DNA of 64,000 nucleotides from Tillus elongatus. Lineage: Eukaryota; Arthropoda; Insecta; Coleoptera; Cleridae. A program made the translations under genes and the position numbers. Below, in pieces: positions 32,987 through 43,955 of this stretch. The DNA lies in contig OZ023266.1 in the NCBI GenBank assembly GCA_964006375.1, forward strand, positions 61,387,946-61,451,945, given 5' to 3'. The notes beneath the pieces are model-generated. The model made no database searches and was not told the DNA's origin. It was given only the letters and a program-made list of their open reading frames with translations. Within the stretch, counting starts at the first letter, position 1; every line of letters begins with the position of its first letter.

Positions 32987-33287
32987 CTCAGCAGTATTGT
33001 GACCACACTCGGCAATGTATTCATCACCTACATCTGCAGCCCATGTTAATTTCGTCAAACCTGGGGAAATCTTTTTTTCCAATGAAGAAATCAAGGGTTT
33101 AAACAATAATCTTTCTTCATCCGAAAGAGATGCCACAATCTTGTTGTAATCCATTACAACTGACAAGACACTTTCATAGACAAACTTGATCGTGTTGGCT
33201 TTTTTGTACACAGATTTAACATGATGAGGAATTTCAAAATTTAGAAGTTCCCAGTATCGTGCTTCTTTGAATATTTGCAACAGAGAT
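32987..33287 (-). CDS. Dynein heavy chain exon f (residues 435-535)
   Basis: The first base completes the split Arg codon from exon e (acceptor tttttag), and the donor is GAG/gtagga in phase 0. It encodes SLLQIFKEARYWELLNFEIP, then VVMDYNKIVASLSDEERLLF, then LEKKISPGLTKLTWAADV. F.E..YWE.L.FEIP and V..DYN.I...L...E..LF are conserved tail motifs. Intron sequence between here and exon g is 6.5 kb and carries a piggyBac relic. Confidence 0.95.
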
Positions 33288-33513
33288 CTAAAAAAAATCA
33301 ACAGAAAATTATCATAAATAAAAATCAGTCTTTTAAAATGCATAATAAATTCTAATTATAATTTTTGGAACCTCTGGTGAAACCCAATTCATCACAATAC
33401 AATTTAAATCCTAACGATCGTTTCACCAACAAAGTTCGCCAGGTGATGAATAAAATTCTGCAGTTTAATTCATATTTTGTTGAAGAGAATTTTGTTGACA
33501 AAACTGTTTAGTA

Positions 33514-33775
33514 TTAATATGTTTGCTGTCGCCATAAGACAGGTCAAACATCACCCGAGCGGCTGTAGATGAAGAACTAATTATTGCCAACCATTTTTAT
33601 TTACTATAGTTAATGATACATTAATAAAGTCCGTTTGCCCATTTTTTTTTCAACAATATTAGTGAGATCACTGGTCACACTCACGGCACTTGGTTAATAT
33701 GGGATTCACAATGTCCCATGAGCATCACCCGTGATCTCACTGTAGTTCTTGCCTTTCAGTGGGTTTCGAGGAAAC
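33514..33775. mobile_element. Solo end of a piggyBac element (same family as 46210)
   Basis: TTAA at 33514-33517, then about 258 bp that match the left end of the element at 46210: GCCATAAGACAG, GGCTGTAGATGA, ATTGCCAACCATTTT, AGTGAGATCACTGGT, CACGGCACTTGGTTAATATG and GAGCATCACCCGT. No transposase or right end is present. Confidence 0.85.
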
Positions 33776-33778
33776 AGC

Positions 33779-33880
33779 TGTAGCCCACGGGTAAATTCCA
33801 TGCCGGTAAGTGAATGCGAGACGAGACAAGCGACGTGGGTGGGCAGAATGAGGTCGCCCTCATATGAGTGCCGGATTCCG
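33779..33880 (+). repeat. Fragment of LOA-like element RNase H region joined to the piggyBac end
   Basis: It matches 3112-3208 (and 55072-55168) of the LOA-like element at close to nine of ten positions: GTAGCCCACGGGTAAATTCC, GAGACGAGACAAGCGAC and GGGCAGAATGAGGT. It covers the RNase H stretch SSPRVNSWLVSECRDETSDL through WVPG. It begins within 4 bp of the piggyBac-like sequence. Confidence 0.85.
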
Positions 33881-33959
33881 ACCACAATCAATGTAGATAC
33901 AAAACATATCGTACCTTTCATCTGTACTGTAACTTGCTATAATTTAATTGCTGATATTT

Positions 33960-34629
33960 AAATGAAAGTAGGAATAAACAATACGTCAAGCACGACAAAA
34001 CTTTAAATGACATCTCATAACGTAACAGCCACCTAACAAAACACAGGTGACAGATTGATAAAAACTAAAAAGATGTTTGTTCTTAACTAGTAAGTTTGAT
34101 ACATCGTTGGATTCCTTTATTTTATCTAGCTAACCATGTAAAATTTCAATGTGGCGGAGAGAAACAAAAGTTGCTGGTGATAATTCAAAATCTAGTAGGA
34201 AAAAATATCATCAATTGGATTAAAATGTAGATAGATATGCATGTTTACAATTGGAATTTACTTTTTTTCAAAATTCCTAGGAATAAAGTTATAACGATTC
34301 TTGGTTTTGACAGGTTTTCAGTTGTTTTTTTAATGTTTTGAGAACCGCTGATTTTTTTTTCAATTTTTTAATGACAATTTAATAGGCTTATAATTACGCA
34401 ACTTGTCTCTAATTCAACCGACCTTGTATCACTTCAAATAAAAAGATACCCATACATGGAAGGATACTTGGTGCACCCTGTTATAAGTGCATACCAGGGT
34501 TAATTTTTTGAAGCCAGCTTTGTCGTTGAAACGATCGTTGTAAATAGGATTACAATTGCATTGTAATTAATTAGGTTTCTCTAGTGTTTTTTCTTATGCG
34601 TTAATGTTAAGAATTATTTAAAAACCTAC
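33960..34629. other. Intron sequence, nothing recognised
   Basis: AT-rich intron between exons f and e. No coding or repeat structure was identified. Confidence 0.45.
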
Positions 34630-34844
34630 CTGTCAATGTTGCATTCTATAAGGCCAGGTTTTGTTGGACTTTTATTCATCAAAGGTCTTTGTACCCTTTG
34701 GGTGACATCTTCACCAATACTGTCAACCCATTTTCTATATATGTTTAATATTCTGTCATCAATTGAAGCCACTAATTTATCATACTGGTTCAAAACTTCT
34801 CTAGCTATGCTACATGGCATCATCCAGCCGGCATCATCGAAAGC
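34630..34844 (-). CDS. Dynein heavy chain exon e (residues 364-434 plus split codon)
   Basis: The acceptor is taatag and the donor is GACAG/gtaggt, leaving two bases of a split Arg codon. It encodes FDDAGWMMPCSIAREVLNQY then IDDRILNIYRKWVDSIGEDV and a basic VQRPLMNKSP stretch. The Y-..L...I......Y..W pattern follows the YAG segment in DHC_N1 proteins. Confidence 0.9.
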
Positions 34845-35389
34845 CTATTAACAATAATAAATAAATAAGATACTTAATTTTGCATTATTAAATTATTTAA
34901 TAAAGAAGGCGTTCTGAATGCAAGAATGCCTCTTAAAGTGCCAATGTTATATTCACCTTTACCATCAACAGATGTAGCTCTGAGGTTACCAATATATGTA
35001 ATCCTTGTGTGTCGCTTGGCAAATAAAAAGTTAAGGCTGAAAGGAACCACTGCCAAGGCAGTGGAACCTGATAAATGATATACGACTGGACAGGGTGTTC
35101 CAGATATTTACATGAAAGCGTCACAATATAGACTTAAAAGTCGCGGTGACAAAGGGCGATTGACAAACTCCCCACCTTAAACTTAAATCTTCATTCATCC
35201 TTTCAACCACAATACTCAGTGTTTTTTTTAAATAAAAATAATCATAGTAATAGGACTTTCTATTAACTTGGCCAACTGGACCTTAACTTACATTTTAGTG
35301 AATTTTTTCAGAACAAATTTACTAATGAGGAGATCCCGACTTTTGAATTTTGAAATTTTTTTTTCAGATGACCCCTAGGAATCATATCC
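34845..35389. other. Intron sequence, nothing recognised
   Basis: Upstream of exon e's acceptor. The pieces near 34960-35060 read like an unremarkable unique sequence. No gene seen. Confidence 0.4.
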
Positions 35390-35790
35390 GATGTCAGTTC
35401 CAATTATTATATGTTTATATAAAATGTTTAGTTTCTTTCGAAAAAAATGTTATCTCAAAAATTAAAAAGCTCTGGTAACCAAATTTGGTAGGGAGGTTTA
35501 TCATATAAAAAGTAAACTATAACCGAAATTTAGATTTCTATGTTACAAGAAAAAAAGTTATAAAAAAATATTTGGTGCCAGATCATTTTTTTAATCGAAC
35601 ACCCCTTATATTATTGCATTTTCCATCAAAATATAATGCATGTTTGTAAGAAAAGAAATTCTGGACGAAGAAAGTGCGTTATGGTAGCGAATTTTCACCA
35701 AATGATTCAAATTTGAATAGGTCAATTTGCTATTAACCTATCAGGTTCGTTGGCCAGGAAACCAGTTTTTTGGGTACATTTTAAGTAATA
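35390..35790 (+). repeat. Dispersed AT-rich repeat, copy 3
   Basis: 35480-35600 matches 7140-7320 in reverse complement (ACCAAATTTGGTA, GTAAACTATA, ATATTTGGTGCCAGATCA). 35630-35770 matches 6890-7020 directly (GCATGTTTGTAAGAAAA, AAGTGCGTTATGGTAGCGAA, TCAATTTGCTATTAACCTAT, GGTTCGTTGGCCAGGAAACC). It is therefore a mosaic of inverted and direct segments. Confidence 0.75.
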
Positions 35791-36000
35791 TATATGAACA
35801 AAATATCAAAGGATATGATGAAAAACTCCATAAATGCTGTGAAAATTGTTTTCTATGTCACCTGTAACTTTTGTACTTATAACGCGATCTTTTAGCGAGA
35901 TCTCAAAAGATAGGAAATGAAGAAGTCTATAGATCCTGTGAAAATTGTTTGGGAATTGCTTTAGGGAAAAAGTGCGTACGCCACTGGATTCGTCATTCTC

Positions 36001-36635
36001 CATATATACAAAAATTAGAAGATAAAATCAACACCATCATATAAGAAACAGACTTAAATCTCAACTGGATAAGATACGTCGATGATATATTAATAATATA
36101 TGACAATCAAAAAACCAACATAGACAATATCCTCGAAAAGATAGACCAAATCAACAACATAAAATTCACAATAGAAAAAGAATCAAACAACACCATAAAC
36201 TTCCTAGATTTAACACTAATCAGAAAAGAAAACCAGATTGAATACAAAATATACAGAAAACCCACACAAACAGACATCGCTATACCTCAACACTTAATAT
36301 ACCCACACACACACAAAATGGCCACATACAGACACTTAATGAACATAATGCTAAATGTGCCACTCCATAATGATGAACGAGAAAAGGAATACAACATCGT
36401 AATGCAAATAGCACGAAGAAATGGATACAACAAGAAAACAATAGAAAAACTAGTAAAAGAAATCAAAAACAAACAAATCATCAAAACCAAAAACAAAACA
36501 ACAGGAACAAACACAATATTCACAACATTCACTTATAACCACCACATCAAAAAAATAACACAAATACTCAAACAATATGGCTTGAAACTGAGCAACAAAT
36601 ACAGTAACAAACTAATAAAGAAAATACATTCATAA
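36001..36635 (+). pseudogene. Penelope-like element reverse transcriptase C-terminal fragment
   Basis: It reads LNWIRYVDDILIIYDNQKTN (YVDD catalytic box), NNTINFLDLTLIRKENQIEY, KIYRKPTQTDIAIPQHLIYP, HTHKMATYRHLMNIMLNVPL and NIVMQIARRNGYNKKTIEKL. The order YVDD, FLDLT, RKPT.TD..I, HP..HK..A.R and I...NGY is that of Penelope-like RTs. One stop precedes the YVDD block (about 36042). The plus strand is extremely A-rich and G-poor across the whole fragment. It ends at TAA 36633-36635 and is directly followed by a DD41D transposase fragment; no GIY-YIG domain remains. Confidence 0.85.
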
Positions 36636-37401
36636 GCCCGCGCAAAGAGATTTGGCAGAATAATTAGAAAACACAAATTTCATCCCTACCATATCCATTT
36701 ACATCAAGAACTTTCAGATGTTGACTTCAATCAACAACTTGATTTTTGTATGTGGGCATTAGAGATGTTGGGTGAGGATGAACACTTTTTCGATTATGTG
36801 CTGTTTACAGACGGATCGACTTTCCATAGTAACAGCTTGGTAAACAAACAATTTTAATTACTACACTAATGAAAATCCACATTTTTGCCGCAGTATTAAC
36901 CGTCAGAATCGTTGGTCTATTAATGTGTGGGGTGGAATATTAGGGTGAAGAGTAATGGGTTCTTACTCTTTTAATGGCCACCTAAATGGAGATATGTTTC
37001 ATAGGTTTCTGCGTCAAAGTTTGCCTGAACTTTTGGAAGACGTCCCACTATCTATTAGAAGGCGGTTGTGGCTACAACTGGATGGTGCTCCGGCACATTT
37101 TCAAATCAGAGTGCGATGAGAACTTAGTAGACATTTCCACAATAAATGGTTAGGACAAGGAGGTCCACAAAACTGGCCAGCCAGATCGTTAGACCTAACA
37201 TGTCTTGATTTTTTCTTGTGGGGACATGTTAGGAATATCGTATATGAAACGCCTCTGGCTACACAAGCTGACATGAAACAACACATACGGAATGCTTTCA
37301 ATACAATATCGCCGCAAATGTTGCTCAATGTCGAGCGGTCCTTTGAACAAAGGCTACAATTATGCATTGAACAGAATGGACATCAGCTTGAACATTTATA
37401 G
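36636..37401 (+). pseudogene. Tc1/mariner-like transposase relic (DD41D type)
   Basis: Continuous similarity in shifting frames: RKHKFHPYHIHLHQELSDVD, FDYVLFTDGSTFHSN (first Asp), SLPELLEDVPLSIRRRLWLQ then LDGAPAHFQIRVR (second Asp), and GQGGPQNWPARSLDLTCLDF with FFLWGHVRNIVYE (third Asp, 41 residues after the second). The last 61 codons are open (37216-37401). About four frameshifts and stops. It lacks the N-terminal helix-turn-helix, replaced by the Penelope-like fragment. Confidence 0.85.
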
Positions 37402-38369
37402 AACTATGTTTATTATAATTACTCCTGGTTTTTCTGTTCTTATTTTCATCATTTGTTTACCTTAGATTAGTTTTCAGATTTAATTTCAAACAAAGCAAGT
37501 TAAATTTGTTGTTAAAAATGAAAAATCTTATTTATGCAAAAACAATAATAAAAGTGTGAATAGCGCCAGAACCGCTGCACTTGGGTATAGGGAACCCTAG
37601 TATCATATGAAAGGGAAGTATTTTCTCTATGTAATGCAGCCAAAAAATATAGGGTGTTCTATTTGAAATAAATGAAATAATCTGCTTTGAATGTGCCGAT
37701 AATAAAACTTGAATACTGTAGAGTATTGCGAAATATTGACTACAGTAGTTGATGAAGTACCAAATCCAACATCAAAAGCTAGTGAGCTTTTTTACGACAT
37801 CATCTGACAATGGAGATAGGATTTTTTTCGAAAACCTCAGAATCATCGAAAAATCAAGTTATCTGGGAAACCGTAATAACTAGGTATAGAGATTCTTGGA
37901 GTAAGTGAACCTTATTTTTCTCATATAATTTAAAACTGTTGTCAAATACCGGGTGTTTCGTAAGAAAAAACATAACTTTGAGGTGTCACACTTTTTTGGA
38001 TCACCTGCATATTTGAAAATAATTTTAGGTTGTGGTCCTTTTCAACCTATACAATCTCCGTTTGAAATAAATTCGAAAGAACGAAACATATAGACGTGAG
38101 CCCGTGGCATACGTGTTGGGCTACCTGTATAAACTTAAGAAACATTTAAAGATGTTTCTTTACCTATTTCTAAACATATTGTAATATTGTCTTTAGGACC
38201 CCGGCATATGTCAAGTTTACATATGACATATATTGTTGTCCATGGTGTTACAGTCTCCTAGCTTTTCAATTAGGCAAACCGGTGATCTTAGGATGAAAAA
38301 CGGTGGGGGAAGGGGTTGGCTGATGGGCAGTTGTTTTAAAAGCTCAATATAGCAACGATATAAATGTTT
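37402..38369. other. Intron sequence, nothing recognised
   Basis: Contains ATAGGGTGTTCTATTTGAAA at about 37649-37668, a phrase with relatives near 6117 and 13357. No frame of note. Confidence 0.45.
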
Positions 38370-38610
38370 ACTCATGAAATATTGTGATCTTGAAGTATGC
38401 TTATTCACCCAGGTTCTAAACACAAGGTTACCGATTCGCTGTTGGTCCCGTGTACTATGCAATGTTGGACATGTTAAAGAGCCTTACCCCCCCTTAATGA
38501 AAGGAAAGGATCGGCAATATTTGCAGGATAGTCAAGTGAAACTGTTCCTTAGTGTCGGTGATTGACCATAGTCACGGAAATAAACAGACATTAAAAAATA
38601 AGATACAACA
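38370..38610 (+). repeat. tRNA-derived SINE copy
   Basis: Phrases in the same order as 24575-24880 and 25335-25512: CCCAGGTTCTAAAC (B-box-like), GGTCCCGTGTACTATGCAAT, GATTGACCATAGTCACGGAA, ATAAACAGACATTAAAAAAT. It ends about 95 bp before dynein exon d's donor side. Confidence 0.65.
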
Positions 38611-38704
38611 AAAATTTATCTCATTTACCATATATATTTTCTGTTCTCAATTTAATGTATATTTTATTGTTTACTTTCATAGTTAAGTTTTTTTTAATGC
38701 TTAC

Positions 38705-38851
38705 CTTTCTAATTGTTAGCAACCTGTTTTTCTTAAGATACGATAATGTAGCTCTGCCAGCATAATAAGGCATATGAGCTGGATAATGTTCAGCTTCTTT
38801 TATCAAATCCTGCTTGCAGTCCTGTACTTCCTTTTTAAACATGTTGTAAAC
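38705..38851 (-). CDS. Dynein heavy chain exon d (residues 315-363)
   Basis: The exon has 49 codons in phase 0 (acceptor ttttaag, donor AAG/gtaagc). The text VYNMFKKEVQDCKQDLIKEA then YPAHMPYYAGRATLSYLKKN matches the family pattern of a VY..F..E......L segment followed by P-P-YAG-A-W-...L..R. The acceptor is AAG rather than the commoner CAG or TAG. The 85-bp upstream intron is the shortest in the gene. Confidence 0.93.
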
Positions 38852-38936
38852 CTTAAAAAACATTTTTTGTTATATTTCCATTTTCATTTATTTTAATTAC
38901 TGAAAGAATGGACGTCATAAAAATTATAATAGATAC

Positions 38937-39158
38937 CAGCATGGTTTTTCCTAAAAACAAAGGTTGAAGTGTCTTCCTCCTACTGTAATTATAAAAGGCT
39001 GCTAAACTTTCTATCGCCTCATCAATATTGCCAACTTCTTCAAAAACTGCATTCGCTAGGTTTTCTATTACAACTTCAATGTCCTTCATGTTACTTCTAA
39101 ATCTCAGAATCTCATCATACCAATCTGAAATCTGGACATCTAATATCATGTGTTTCAC
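38937..39158 (-). CDS. Dynein heavy chain exon c (residues 241-314)
   Basis: The exon has 74 codons in phase 0 (acceptor ttctag, donor CTG/gtatct). It begins VKHMILDVQISDWYDEILRF and continues through FRSNMKDIEVVIENL. This is the strongly conserved dynein tail signature ILDV...W...F..FR....DLE...QNL, and it follows exon b without a gap in the family alignment. It ends with FYNYSRRKTLQPLF. Only 85 bp separate it from the next exon. Confidence 0.95.
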
Positions 39159-39277
39159 CTAGAAGAAAACAAATATATTATTTACTTAAACTTTGCCAAT
39201 AAAACAAATCACTGCATAGAGTTTGTTAAGAGATTTCTGTTTCAATTATTTTGTAAAAGTTGGACTTCCTAACTTGT

Positions 39278-39502
<225 letters not shown>

Positions 39503-40180
39503 TATTTTCAGCAAAGATTTACAATGCCATGTGACACAAAACAAGAAAATATAGACAATAAAAGTACAAGTAAAACTTAATTTTTTTTATAAATATATGA
39601 CAAAGTACCTGTCAAAATAAAAGCCTAAACGCAATTATAAGTTATCTAAAACTGCAACTTAATGAACTAAATAGTCATTTCTAACTTAAATTCTACCACT
39701 GCAAAAATGTGTAAGATAATATTAAGCAAAATATTTTAACTAAACAAATCACCAATTTTGACGTTGCACATAATCACTGATATTTTCAGAAGAAAAACTA
39801 TACAATTTTCAAAGAATTTTTTTTCATACTTCCTGACCTTTTTGCGTCAATAAAAGTTAATTTTTGCCTGTAATATTTAATAGATTTTGTCCTCGATATT
39901 GGCACCCAATTTTTTTTGAACAATTTTTAAATACATTTTGCAATATTTTTTAACAGTATGTAAGTTCTAGAAAGTTAAAACGAAGCTTCATATAGTTTTC
40001 TGTTTCTTTTGTTTAAACACATAACATCTCAATATAATTATATTTATAAAGAGTGGTGCATACCCAATGTTATTGATAGTTGAAACGCCTACCTTTTTAT
40101 GGTTTAAAAAGTTGATAAGGTAATAAAAGTTCATATCAGTGAATTATCTTAGCAATATATTATGCACACAAATTATACAA
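39503..40180. other. Intron sequence, nothing recognised
   Basis: AT-rich part of the 20.4-kb intron. No gene seen. Confidence 0.45.
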
Positions 40181-40639
40181 TACATCATACAAAAAATAAT
40201 GGACCGGAAATTCGGACCAGTTTTTCCTGGCAAATTTTGGAAGCTATGGAAACCAAATTTGGTACTTAGGTTTACACTATTAAATATTCTACATGCCAAA
40301 ATTCAGATCTCTAAGTTGAAAAAAATATATACATTTAAAAAACAAATTTTTGGTTACCACTGATGACCAAAGAAATGCACAAAACAAAAATATTTTGTGT
40401 GGATAACAAGATCTATTGTATATTACAGACAAAGATTAGGTTTTTTGGTGCAAAAAGGTCAAGAAATAACAGACAAATTTTATAGTTTTTCTTCTTAAAT
40501 TGTCAGTCGCGATTTCACGTCAAAATTTGCAATTTTTAGACGGAGAACCTGAAACAAATACCGGCTATGTAAATCAAATGTGATAATAAATGTGTTTTAC
40601 AAAGCCTTAAGTTACAGCTTCAACGATCATTCTCCTTCA
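40181..40639 (+). repeat. Dispersed AT-rich repeat piece
   Basis: AAAAAATAATGGACCGGAAATTC and CAGTTTTTCCTGGCAAATTT then AACCAAATTTGGTACTTAGG (40190-40280) are diverged versions of phrases in copies 1 and 3. Confidence 0.55.
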
Positions 40640-41445
40640 TTTAGAATATTTGTAGAAAATTCATTTCAAATCGACCCCTTCTCTGATGATTTGGCAGTAG
40701 TTTCAGTTATAGAGTTTGTGGTTTAATAATCTATACTTTTTCGCGAATTCTCGAAGAAAGAAATCCTTGAAAAAACTGTGACTTTAATTTTTTTTGAATA
40801 TTTCTTCAAAGGAGTGCGAACTAGGCGACTCCGGAGTCAATTTAAGTTTTTACATGTTTAGATATATACAGGGTGGTGCTTTTTTACTGTAAAGCAATAT
40901 ATCGGTTATTATACAAGATACAGAAAAATATTTAAAAAAATATTTATAGGGTGTTTTGAGCTGCATCTTATAAAATTCTGTTGACAATTCCAGGAAGGCC
41001 CATAAGTCGTTGGTGATACGTTTTCTTTTGTTTTTAATGGAACAGCTCATTTATTGTAGCATAATTGTATTTTCCATCTAATTTTAATGCATGCTTGTAA
41101 GGAGAAAACATTTATATCGCCCATTGTTTTCGAGTTATTTCAATTGTTTTTCAACTTTACATTTTGGAGCATATCAAAAATTGTGATACGGTGTTTTAAC
41201 CAATGGGGGAGGTTTTCAATTATATTTACCAATAGATAGGAGAGTCTCATGAAAGTGACGCATTCAGAGAGGTTTTCGATCACTATTAATATTATTTCTC
41301 AAAAATATCGGATACTGTATACAGAGCGCTCTGAAATAGTGACTGAATTTAGAAAAGTTCGAACTGTCGTAACTCAATTTTTTTCAAATTGAAAAACTCC
41401 CTATACCTACAAACTTTAGTTTTGGAATTATTTTTTTGCATTTCC

Positions 41446-41536
<91 letters not shown>
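40640..41536 (-). repeat. Dispersed AT-rich repeat, inverted copy, with (TA)n end
   Basis: It is the reverse complement, with divergence, of about 5839-6560: TCATTTCAAATCGACCCC, GCATCTTATAAAATTCTG, ATTGTGATACGGTGTTTTAA and GACGCATTCAGAGAG all have partners there. It ends in a (TA)n run at 41448-41536. Confidence 0.75.
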
Positions 41537-41539
<3 letters not shown>

Positions 41540-42120
41540 CGTTAAACCATAAACTTAACTAAACCTACAGCGAAAGCATCAACTTAACTAAACCGACAGC
41601 CAAAGCATAAGAGAAAGGGCCTATTTGAAATGAATTTTCTGTAAACATTTTAGTAAAATGAAGGTAATTGACAGTTGAATCTGAAACTTAAGGGTTTGCA
41701 GAACACTCTTCTTGCAACATTTTCTTTTCACAATCCGTATTTGTTTCACGTTCTTTGCGTAAACATTGCCAATTTTGACGTTTAAAATCGCGAGTTTGAC
41801 GTTTTGAGGAAAACTCCAAAAATTTGTTTATTTAACGGCCCATAACTTATTTGTCTTTAAAGATAGATACCTAAATTTTGGTACAGAGTTCGCTGTTTAT
41901 AATACAAACTCGCATAAAACTATTTTTATAAGATGCAGCTTAAGACACCCTATAGTTAACATATACAATTTTATTGAGCTTTACCGTAGAAATGGGTTAC
42001 CTGTATATATGTAAACAGATATAAACTAAATATAAACCCTGTGAATAATATGGTAAAAACAGTTTAATTGTATATATTGTAGAATTGTATATAGTTTGAA
42101 TAGTGTGAAATTGTATAATT
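41537..42120 (+). repeat. Dispersed AT-rich repeat, direct copy a
   Basis: Starts GACCGTTAAACCATAAACTT and includes GAAACTTAAGGGTTTGCAGA, then AGTTTGACGTTTTGAGGAAA and ACTCC. It matches 42380-42760 directly for about 360 bp, spaced about 840 bp away. A GCTTTACCGTAGAAATG phrase near 41979 also occurs near 6272. Confidence 0.82.
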
Positions 42121-42310
42121 GTGGAAAAGAAAAGAAAACATATACCTATATAACAAAAAACAAAAAAAATCGAGTTAAAAATATATATATAAACAATAAC
42201 TAAAAAAAAAAGAAAAAAAAAGGAAAAAAGAAAGAAAAAAGAAAAAAAGGAGAAAAAAAATTAAAAAAAAAATATAAATAAATAACCTTAAAAAAGGGGA
42301 AAAAAGGTGT
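42121..42310 (+). repeat. Purine-rich low-complexity tract
   Basis: Long runs of A with scattered G and almost no C. Such an asymmetric purine tract can adopt non-B structure; that is inference. Confidence 0.85.
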
Positions 42311-42375
42311 AAAATAGGTATAACATATAAGTATAAGTAAATACTAGAATTTTTTCTACGAAAATTAGCAAAAAA

Positions 42376-43100
<725 letters not shown>

Positions 43101-43955
43101 CTCACCGCAGATGTGTTCTAGGGGCCCTAATTAGTGATCATTTGAAGAATTTTTTTTTAAATTCAAAAGTCGGGATCTCCTCATTAGTGATTTTGTTTTT
43201 TAAAGAAAATTCACTATAATCTGAACTTGTGCTTAATAAGCACGCGGGAAAAACTAGCAATAAGAAGCAATTTACAATAAGAAAATTAATTCTTAAAACC
43301 CTATATAAAAAGCCGCATGTTTGGATCTGTGACTATTTTAATGATATTCTATTTCTATTTAGTCATTGGTTTGGATACATTTTCACGCCCCGCCACTAAT
43401 TTAAACGTCATAGTCAAAGGACAATTGTCAAATGGTAACAAACTCATAGACTAATAGATATAGAGAAACTAAGGTGCAATATTTGATTATATTTTATATT
43501 CAAAGAGACCAAGTATACATTTCTCTATGGGTAACCTTTAATGGTGTGTGTTGTGAATTGTGGACTTTTAAAATGTAAACAATTAACAATCGATGTGAAT
43601 GTAAAGACTTAATAAAATAAAGACCTAAATATCTCTAGTTTGCTTAAGTTTGTTATGAAGTTTTAAGTAGTAAGGCGATAGTGACGTGAAAACGGATCAA
43701 ATATACTTCACAAAAATATATTTGATGTAAATATGAATAACCAAACTTATAGCTGATTAATAATATAGCAGTTGAAATAACTACAAGGTAGTAAACTTTA
43801 TGTATCAGCAGTTGTTGTATCTAAAACTAATTGTCCCCTCAGCTGCAGTATCACCAATGACTTCACACTTAGAAGTTAATTGTATGAGTGTGTTAGGTAA
43901 ATAGCTGAATGTAAGTGGAAATCATTGCAAGCATCTGCGGAACTAATAATTCACA
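43101..43955. other. Intron and upstream region of the zinc-finger gene
   Basis: It contains a clear repeat trace at 43140-43190 (AAAAGTCGGGATCTCCTCAT, also near 35320 in another orientation) and then unique AT-rich sequence ahead of the zinc-finger ATG. No confident TATA box or initiator can be called. Confidence 0.45.

Noticed and set aside
33706..33961. Small overlapping frames on both strands at the piggyBac/LOA junction
   Set aside because: They read across a repeat junction and match no protein beyond the RNase H piece already listed.
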